DNA of 64,000 bases from Agapanthus africanus. Taxonomy: Eukaryota; Streptophyta; Magnoliopsida; Asparagales; Amaryllidaceae. The translations under genes and the position numbers were made by a program. A model generated the notes under the pieces. That model searched no databases. It was given only the letters and a program-made list of their open reading frames with translations, and had not been told where the DNA came from. This document shows positions 57,093 to 64,000 of the stretch, piece by piece. Each line of letters begins with the position of its first letter. The first letter of the stretch is position 1. The stretch is taken from contig CM057339.1 of NCBI GenBank assembly GCA_030015575.1, forward strand, positions 773,404,809-773,468,808. The letters run 5' to 3'.

Positions 57093-59126
57093 TGTTGGCT
57101 ATAGTGCCCTCAAGTCAATTATTGGATCACAGGCACGTGATTGCAATGATTGAGGGAGGACCTGTACCGGTAGAACAGTCTTACTCGAGATGATAGTATG
57201 CTATCTGGTTTGTCTCTATCATCGTGTACATGCTTTAGGTGACATTACAGATCATTATTACACGTTGATAGAGCCTATAGGATTCTTGCTTGACTACCAG
57301 CAATATGATGGCGATCATATACATGAGAGTTGGGTGGTCTATAAGCACATCCTTAAAGTGTCCCTAGTCGTGGGAGTTTCGAGACTGGGCATCGATACTC
57401 CGATAGTATACTAGTGTATACGGATCGAGACCCCGACGAAGGGCGGTGGCTGGTCTCACAAGCCATTGGTGTTAGTTAGTTCACCTAAGATAGTATACAG
57501 GTGCTCATTGGGTTATGAGTACACCGGACGGACACGCAGGGGCACTGCTGATTGGTTCTATACCTATCGTCAGGAGCAGTTCCCAGGTGACATGAGTACA
57601 GCTTATTCCGTTGACTTGACACTGCTACATTGCCTCAAGTGTGTTCCCACTGTTCTTTGATTGCTACCCTACCACGGCTCAAAGGAGTCGTGCAAACAGG
57701 TAGTAGTTGGGTGCAATCCCGAAGCACTTGGAGGCAGTGGCGGTTAGATAGGATTCGTCTCTCCCGGTATTGGGGGTTGATATCGTGCTGTGTCTGGAGA
57801 GCCATTACACAAAGTCCTTAGCCAAGGCAAGTGAGATTTACTGGTAGGTATTCCAATGGTTTCTCAAGGTGTTCTGGGCTACACTCCGACACGACTTATA
57901 CCTCTATTGGGGGTCTGACGTTTACCATCCCCCTAGGCCTGATATGTGATACTCATAGATGAACAGACCGGACTATACGGAGATTGTCACAGATAGGCTC
58001 AGTACGGTTTCAAGATGAGTTCGCCTGTCAGCTTCTCTTTCACTCAATACATGGGCAACCGTTACGTACAGCTAGTGCCACTGACGTGCTTGTAGTTAAA
58101 TCCACTGCAAGCGTATTGACAAGTCTTTAGAGTCCCCCACAGAAAGTTTCCCTAGTTCGGGCGAAACGTTGTCGAGGCCATATGGTTTTATGGCAGGGTT
58201 CGATCATATACGTGCACTTGTGCACGGATCATGATTGGACGGATCATACTAGTGGGCTTTGGTTTAAGCCGGATCCTAGTATTAGATTTGTTGGATTACT
58301 TTCGTCTCATTGCATTCGTATTCAGTTGGAATGCGGATACATGTATGTATATACAGATGAGGGGTATCCTTGTGATCCGTCACGAGTTTACTTTAGAAGA
58401 TGCCATTCTATTTATTATTCTAAACATTTGGGTTAATGTTTATTAAGTGGAAATTGTGAGTGCTAGGCATGATAAAGAGCATTAAATGTGGCATGTGCAT
58501 GTTTAGTGACTCATGGTGTTATTTTTTGTGCCATGTCAATTTTCTTGATTGATTATTGTGTGGAAATGATGTGTGTAGAGAGAGAGGGCAGCCACTAATA
58601 GTGGGGCTTGGTCTTGAGATTATGATGAAGAGCTCTCACAATTTATCCCACACAATAAGCAAGCTCTTCTTCTTCTTCACTAGTTTTCTTCTTGTGCTCA
58701 CAACTTCCATTAATGGTTTCTTCTTCAACCTCTATCCATACCATCTCATATGTTGAGAATCAATGGATGTCATGAGACAAAGTTATCACACATATTCTCT
58801 ACTTCACCTTGGACATGTCGGCTAACAAACTTCATGTCCGAGTTGCTTCAGTTTTGAAGCGGGAGCCCATAAAATGATTCCTTGACGTGGTGCCACTTCG
58901 ACGAGGAGACCGGAGATCGGAGATGCCGCGAGGAGCTAAGGATGGTGGCTTAAGACCGAAGGACACGGATCGATCGGTATAGCCATTCTATCATCTTTGT
59001 AGTTAGCTAGTTTAGGGTTAATGGAACGATCCGGATGAAAGACTGTGTTAGCGCCAGTTTATAAAAAGTTTTTGTTCTGCGTTTAGCCTCGGATTGACGG
59101 CCGGGGCGCTACTGTAGACTTACAGT
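57093..59126 (+). mobile_element. solo LTR of the Copia-2 family (2034 bp)
   Basis: It runs TGTTGGCTATAGTGCC..GTAGACTTACA and resembles the Copia-2 LTRs along its length, in + orientation. GTTGT lies on both sides and no internal sequence is present, so it is a solo LTR left by recombination between two LTRs. No gene is seen. Confidence 0.9.
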
Positions 59127-59131
59127 TGTTG
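59127..59131. repeat. target site duplication GTTGT, right of the solo LTR
   Basis: It is identical to 57088-57092. TGCA at 59132-59135 completes the Tekay LTR end. Confidence 0.88.
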
Positions 59132-59135
59132 CAGT

Positions 59136-59938
59136 GGCGAGAAGGTTTTAGGGCTCTGGAAAAACAATATATATAATCTAACCCTAAAATACGAACCCTA
59201 ACCCTAAATAGATCATAGTCGCAATAAGCTAGATCGAACGGATACAAGTTTTCTGCGGAAACGAAGGAAAACCCCCACTTTCGTCGAAATCTTTTGGATT
59301 CTTATGACGTGCTTTTTTGTGCGATCTCGTATCTTCTCCTCTAATTTTTTGATATCTTCATTTAATTAATTGGTTGACCCGATCGTGAGTTGACGTGGTT
59401 TGAGTTGCTAGTTTCCTTATTTGGCTTGGTCTTTTTGTTAGCTTGATTTGCAGATCTTTTTAATAGCGGAATTGACTCCTAATCAGACTAGAATTGACCT
59501 AATTGTTGCAAATAAACCTGTGACCTGCACTTACACTCAACACACGTGTTTAGTAGCACTTTTATTTAAAATAATTAACAAAAGATAAATAATGTAGTGA
59601 TAAAATAAATGCAATGAAATGTGTTCATCAAACATGTAGCATGTGCCTGTAAGGAGAAGCCCGCGGATGGTATACGCCAGGTGGGATGAATGGTATATTT
59701 GTCAACTTCTATGTCATGACGATAGCCCGTGGATAGTGTATGAAAAATTATTTTACTTGTCATAGGGCAATTTTAGGACTTGGGTATATGTATTATTTTA
59801 AAGTCATTTCAAACAAGGGTATTAGTTTAAAGTCATCTCGGACATTATTAGTTTAAAATCATCTCGGACATGGGTATTAGTTTAAAGTCATCTCGAACAT
59901 GGTATTAATACCACATATGACCAATATTTGGCACTTAC
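59136..59938. other. old flanking DNA with an Ogre-like LTR relic
   Basis: 59136-59500 has CCCTAA-rich DNA and no gene I can recognise. From about 59640 the phrases GCCCGCGGATGGTATACG, GCCCGTGGATAGTGTATG and four units of GTTTAAAGTCATCTCGGACAT resemble the LTRs of Ogre-A and Ogre-B, so this is probably an old related LTR piece. Confidence 0.5.
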
Positions 59939-61202
59939 TGTTAGATGTGTATGCCCTAGAGGTAATTATTGTAATTCTTGGACATACATATGTACATGAC
60001 AGTCTTCGTCGATAAGATAGTATGCTATTTGGTTTGCCTTTATCATTCATGTGTATAGTTTCTACTTGTTATTACTATCGCTAATAAATGTTGATAAATC
60101 CTATAGGAAATTTTCTTGACTCTTAGGATTATGATAGAGATTGTACTAGTAGGGCCTGGATAGTCTATAAGCACATCCTTAAATGTTCCTAGTCGTGGGA
60201 GTATCGAGACTGGGCATCGATACTCTAGACTAGACTAGTGTAAACATTTCTAGACCCCGACTAGCGCTATGGTAGTTCCTATAGCCATTGGTGTTTGATA
60301 CCAAAGATTGTATACATGTGCTCATCGGAGAATGAGTTTCACCGAACGGACTCACCGAGAACTCCTGGGTGGTCTAATACCTATCGTCAGATAGCAGTTC
60401 TCTAGCAACATAAGTACAGGGTAGTCTGTAGACCTGAGATCGTCATTGTATCTTATGTGTTTCCTATTGTGCTTTGATTATTACCATACCACGGTTTTAA
60501 AGAGCCATGCAAACGGATTTTAGTTGGGTACAATCTCGAACCACATGGAGGCATTAAGCGATCGGAAGTTCGTCTCTCCCGGTATGGGGAGTTGATGTCA
60601 TACTGTGCCTGATCGACTGTAACCATAAGTCCCTGATCAGGGTGGATGAGATAAAATGATAAGTGTTATCAGTTGTATCTATAGTGGTTATAGGTCACTG
60701 ATCGGCATGACTTATTGAGTTATTGGGGGTCTGACGGATTCTAGCCTCCAGACTTGATATACGATACTCTCAGATGAAGAGACCGGACTGTACAGTGAAT
60801 GTCACTAATTGGCTCTGTAGGGGTTTGGATAGGCTTGTTTTTCGATCTTCCTCTTCGACAGATACCTGGGTAGTCGTTACGTACAGCTAGTGCCACTGAC
60901 GTGATTGTAAGTTATGGATGTGATCCTGACCTACTACTAGCGTATTCTCGAGTCTTTAGAGTCTCACACAGAGATTATTTCGTCAAAACGATGGAGGTCA
61001 TGTATAGAGATACGTGCATGAGTTCAATTAAACACGTATATTTGATACACGTAGTTTTAATCGAGCATTGTATGATATTAGCTGGTATATATATTGATAT
61101 AACCGAATTATTAAATTAAGTGTTGATTTAATAATTGAATATATGTATATATTGATATATGTATATTTATTAATATCATATATTCTTTATCATTTCTTCT
61201 CT

Positions 61203-61216
61203 TATATATATATGTA

Positions 61217-61257
<41 letters not shown>

Positions 61258-61294
61258 CTATGTATGTATGTATGTATATGCATGTATGTATGTA

Positions 61295-61327
<33 letters not shown>

Positions 61328-61340
61328 GTATATATAGAGA
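61203..61340. repeat. TA, TG and TATG microsatellite
   Basis: A TG run at about 61223-61254, TATG units at 61259-61290, a second TG run and a TA run follow one another inside the LTR. Frames through it are periodic artefacts. Confidence 0.95.
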
Positions 61341-61360
61341 GAGAATAATGGAGGAAAGAG

Positions 61361-61711
61361 GCCATAGGAGGGAATTTCCTCCCATGGCGTCGAAAAAATA
61401 CAACCTCCACCATTTTTTCTGACAATCAGCATCCATCATCATCATCGTTATCATCTAAGATGTACATACACCAAATTTCATGTGATTCCACCACTTTTTC
61501 ACCGTTGAATTAGCAATGTAAAAAGTTTTATTGTCAGTAAACCATTAATTTTGCACCAACTAAATTAACGGTGAAAAATGGTATAATCACATGAAATTTG
61601 GTGTATCCACATCTTAGATGATAAAGATGGAGGTGATGTATGCCGATCGTCGAAAAAAATCATGGAGCATATATTTTTCCAACGCCATAGGAGGAAATTC
61701 CCTCCTATGGC
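61361..61711. mobile_element. MITE-like foldback element (351 bp)
   Basis: The two ends are inverted copies of each other for about 150 bases, starting GCCATAGGAGGGAATTTCC and ending with its near-complement. Inner matches include ACACCAAATTTCATGTGATT against its complement. No ORF is present. No clear target duplication was found, so the superfamily is open; a Mutator-like foldback is possible. Confidence 0.8.
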
Positions 61712-62366
61712 ACCTTTAGATTGTGTTAGTGTGTATATGATACACACACAAGATGAGATAAGAACCATTTAGTTTCTTTAATTAATTTAAAGAAATAGAG
61801 ACGAGTCATAAGCAAAAGATTAGAATAGATGGCTAAAGAAAATTCTATACTAAACTTTGAGATAAACCATAAAGACTTCTTCATTCTTATCTCAAGTTTT
61901 TCTCATTCTCATCTCATCTTTCTCTCTCTTAAGATTATTCTAAAAAGAAAGAAAAAGGAAAAAATGAGAAGAAAAGAGAGAGAGAAAATTGAGAGAAAAA
62001 CACTACATCACTTGAAGATTAGTACTAGCAAAACTACTTCTTCAAGTTGCTTCACTATAAAGATTATATCTTCAAGTGGAGTTGAAGCTAGAGCCAACTT
62101 GCCTCAAGTGGATCATCTAGGACTTCAAAGATCTACAATCAAGCTTGTTCTTTCAACTAGGAGTACAAAAGGAGTTCATCCAAGGAGTTTTGAAGGTGCT
62201 ACAAAGGTTGTAACCTTAACATAGTAGTTAAAACTCGTAGTTTAGTTAAAAGATTTTTTCTTTAGGCTATATTTTGTGTTAGGGTTTGTTTTTGTTCTCT
62301 TGAAAATTTGAAAATCCGTTTCCGCTACGTATTAAAACCCAATCAAGTGAGCAAGGAAACTTTTCA

Positions 62367-62374
62367 TGGTATCA
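62367..62374 (+). other. primer binding site of Copia-4
   Basis: TGGTATCA directly follows the LTR end CA. Confidence 0.85.
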
Positions 62375-63372
62375 CGGCCAACCTAAAGACATTAACTTGT
62401 TTTAACTATACGATAAATTTATAATCGAAACTTAATCGGATTAGTTTCTGTTGTTCAAGTCACTGCTATCACCATTCTGTGACTCCGAAAACTTTTCAGA
62501 GCATATATTTAAGATCCTGTTGATACATTGATGATACACCGACTCCCCGAGGGCTAGAGCTTTAGCTCTGGCCGCTTATTTATTACTTATGGCCGCAATT
62601 TATGGCCAGAAGAACCCCAAATCCCTTCGTGTTCTGGTGGTGGCTTTATACTTCAAAAACTAAGGCTTTAACATACTTCCTTTTTGCTCAAGTGTTGAAT
62701 TGTGTTCTCTATGATTCAAAAGTTATCCGGGAAAGTTTTAGATTAAAATTATCACATCGTTTTTTATTTTCATATCTATAGAAATGCATTGGTAAACGTC
62801 GCTAATTGCTATATGTTCAATTAGTCGAGGTTGCACATTAGATATTTGTGTTGTGTTGATGTTGTTGTTGGAATGGAAAATAGATCGTCGTGTGAATAGC
62901 CTAGAATGAGGTTTTTACATTCAAGTGTTATATGTAATTCATCATTCATTCGATGTAAATTTGTATATTCTTTTATTGGGAAACTTCCGGGTTTTGGTTG
63001 ATGTCTCCATTCGATATATATTTTACTTTTCCTGTGTCTAGGTTTGACCTAAGGCAGGGTGCTCAAGTTACCGGGTCCTAAAATCCAGAGGGTGGCCATC
63101 CCAAGGAGTGAGACCCGGGTCACCTAAACCTAAGATTGGTAGGTAGCTTGCTGCACTCATAGGGGTCTAGGATAGATGGCTTAGTGGCTATAAACACGAA
63201 CGTGTAACTTCACATCTCGTTTGATGGCTCGATCGAAAACGGAACTCCCAGTATTTCATTTTTTCATTTGTTTCTGTGATGTGATCATTATACTGTCTTT
63301 GATGACTATATATATGATATATATAAACGCTATATATATTTTGCATCCGCGCTAGCCCTGCCTCCGCCTTGT
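62375..63372 (+). other. Copia-4 leader, first kilobase, no gene
   Basis: No conserved frame is seen. The part 63030-63180 (GGGTGCTCAAGTTACCGGGT, GGGGTCTAGGAT) matches the tandem unit in the Copia-2 leader at 11830-12140. Confidence 0.65.
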
Positions 63373-63393
63373 CGTAAGTTAAGTAACCTTACG
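63373..63393 (+). other. leader hairpin CGTAAG / CTTACG
   Basis: The arms enclose TTAAGTAAC. The same loop in Copia-2 is enclosed by CGTTAG / CTAACG. Confidence 0.65.
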
Positions 63394-63717
63394 GTGAAGA
63401 CCCGAGGCCCCGTGGCGAATGTGGATGGCATATATGTGCGTTCTATTTTTGTTGTTTCTGGTGTGACTAGGAATAAATAATAGGACTGTATTAATATGAT
63501 TAATGTAAAGAAAATAAACCTAAAATGATGTTGTGGAATTTTTTTTTAAAACTACTCGGTTTTTCTTAAAACTACTCGTTTTAAAGCGGAGCTTAAACCA
63601 CTCCATTTCATATCACTCGGTTTCTACAACGATATCAAGTTCATTACGTTAATCATTTTCATCAAACCAGATGTAGCCCTCCATCATTTCAAATGGGTAG
63701 AGTACTTAGTATTCGTG
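63394..63717 (+). other. Copia-4 leader between hairpin elements
   Basis: It is homologous to about 11100-11630 of Copia-2 in short blocks such as GGATGGCATATA. No gene is seen. Confidence 0.6.
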
Positions 63718-63929
63718 CTATGTTTGTTGGCCTTCGTCATGGCGTAGTGTATGGTAGCTAAGTAATACTCATTTGCCGCATATGATGCGATTAGTTAAGA
63801 CATTCGCATAGCCTTGTTGGCCTTCATCAAGGGCTATGTGGGTTGGTTTAAATTTGTCATGAAATAACGGGTAGAACTTGACTAGCGACTTATGGTTTGT
63901 TGGCCTTCGTCAAGGTCATAAGTCGTTAG
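63718..63929 (+). other. three leader hairpins with a TTGTTGGCC core (Copia-4)
   Basis: Arms are CTATG / CGTAG (63718-63722, 63743-63747), CGCATAGCC / GGCTATGTG (63805-63813, 63832-63840) and CTAGCGACTTATG / CATAAGTCGTTAG (63882-63894, 63917-63929). Each encloses TTGTTGGCCTTCGTCA or a close variant. The third stem is 13 pairs with one G-T. Confidence 0.8.
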
Positions 63930-64000
63930 GGATAAAAACCATATCGGGAGTTTCAATTGTTGAATTCTGCAAATGAGATTACATACTTTCTATGTGATAG

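Larger units (their letters stand above)
15098..59135 (-). mobile_element. Tekay/Del-type Ty3/gypsy chromovirus, split by two insertions
   Basis: The 3' LTR is 15098-17964. The 5' LTR is in pieces at 22950-24258, 55555-57092 and 59132-59135, separated by Ogre-A and by a solo copia LTR; the pieces total about 2.85 kb against 2867 bp for the intact LTR. The order on the - strand is gag, protease, RT, RNase H, integrase and chromodomain, which is chromovirus order. The LTR end TGTCACGCCCC, a degenerate initiator-Met PBS and the chromodomain after a GPY/F integrase end support Tekay/Del. The flanking five bases are CAGGC and GTGGC, only three of five alike, so the target duplication is decayed or absent. 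Confidence 0.88.
59939..62366 (+). repeat. 5' LTR of Copia-4 (2428 bp including a MITE)
   Basis: It runs from TGTTAG to ..AACTTTTCA. Without the 351-bp MITE at 61361-61711 it is 2077 bp, in line with the 2034-2134 bp of the other copia LTRs here. The frame of 131 codons at 61829-62224 is low-complexity and not conserved in the other LTRs. Confidence 0.88.
59939..64000 (+). mobile_element. Copia-4: 5' LTR and leader of an Angela-like copia element
   Basis: The LTR 59939-62366 is followed at once by TGGTATCA, the initiator-Met PBS. The remaining 1.6 kb is leader, homologous in places to the leader of Copia-2, and no gag is reached. The five bases before the LTR are CTTAC; the far end is outside the window. 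The LTR start TGTTAGATGTGTATGCCC matches Copia-1. Confidence 0.9.

Noticed and set aside
59161..59220. Telomere-like CCCTAA repeats
   Set aside because: Only two or three scattered ACCCTAA units occur, which is too few for an interstitial telomere array.
61143..61454. Frames in the TG/TA microsatellite
   Set aside because: They consist of Tyr-Val-Cys or His-Thr runs caused by the dinucleotide repeat.
61829..62224. 131-codon frame in the Copia-4 LTR
   Set aside because: It is low-complexity, inside an LTR and absent from the related LTRs.

Overview
The window is plant nuclear DNA made almost entirely of LTR retrotransposons nested inside one another. No host protein gene, rRNA, functional tRNA or CRISPR array was recognised. 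The mix is Ty1/copia elements with 2-kb LTRs starting TGTTAG..TATGCCCTAGAGG (the start known from Angela/BARE elements), a Ty3/gypsy chromovirus of Tekay/Del type, and two Tat/Ogre-like giants. Together with many C-to-T/G-to-A nonsense changes, it suggests a flowering plant with a large, repeat-rich, methylated genome. The species cannot be named.

Layout. 1-4124: 3' part of a copia element (Copia-1, + strand). It ends inside the gag of an older Ty3/gypsy remnant read on the - strand (gag start, PBS and part of an LTR at 4125-5022, LTR continued at 14990-15094). That LTR is split by a complete copia element, Copia-2 (5023-14984, - strand, GAGCA target duplications). Next is a Tekay-type chromovirus (15098-59135, - strand). 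Its 5' LTR is split by Ogre-A (24259-55549, ACATG duplications). Ogre-A is itself split by the related Ogre-B (30285-45588, GAGAT duplications), which sits in Ogre-A's 131-bp tandem repeat. A solo copia LTR (57093-59126, GTTGT duplications) lies nine bases from the outer end of the Tekay LTR. After a relic at 59136-59938, a further copia element (Copia-4, + strand) begins at 59939. It shows its 5' LTR, with a 351-bp MITE inside, its PBS and 1.6 kb of leader.

How the parts work together. Copia-1 keeps an RT/RNase H frame with four stops. Copia-2 is badly decayed. The Tekay element has a recognisable gag-pro-RT-RH-INT-chromodomain order with frameshifts and stops, and three short GT..AG intervals whose removal restores conserved reading. 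Ogre-A and Ogre-B carry a long gag of about 1000 codons but no visible protease, RT, RNase H or integrase, so they would depend on enzymes from elsewhere. Ogre-B also has an antisense 168-codon ORF with its own TATA box and a possible 5'UTR intron.

The most unusual signal is non-coding. The 3' regions of both giants hold tandem stem-loops with a nearly constant loop and stems that differ from unit to unit but stay complementary. The copia leaders hold a trio of hairpins built the same way around a TTGGCC loop. The giants' LTRs are packed with short inverted repeats, including about 13 twin CACGTG boxes separated by four bases. These are read by eye; no folding, alignment or database search was run.
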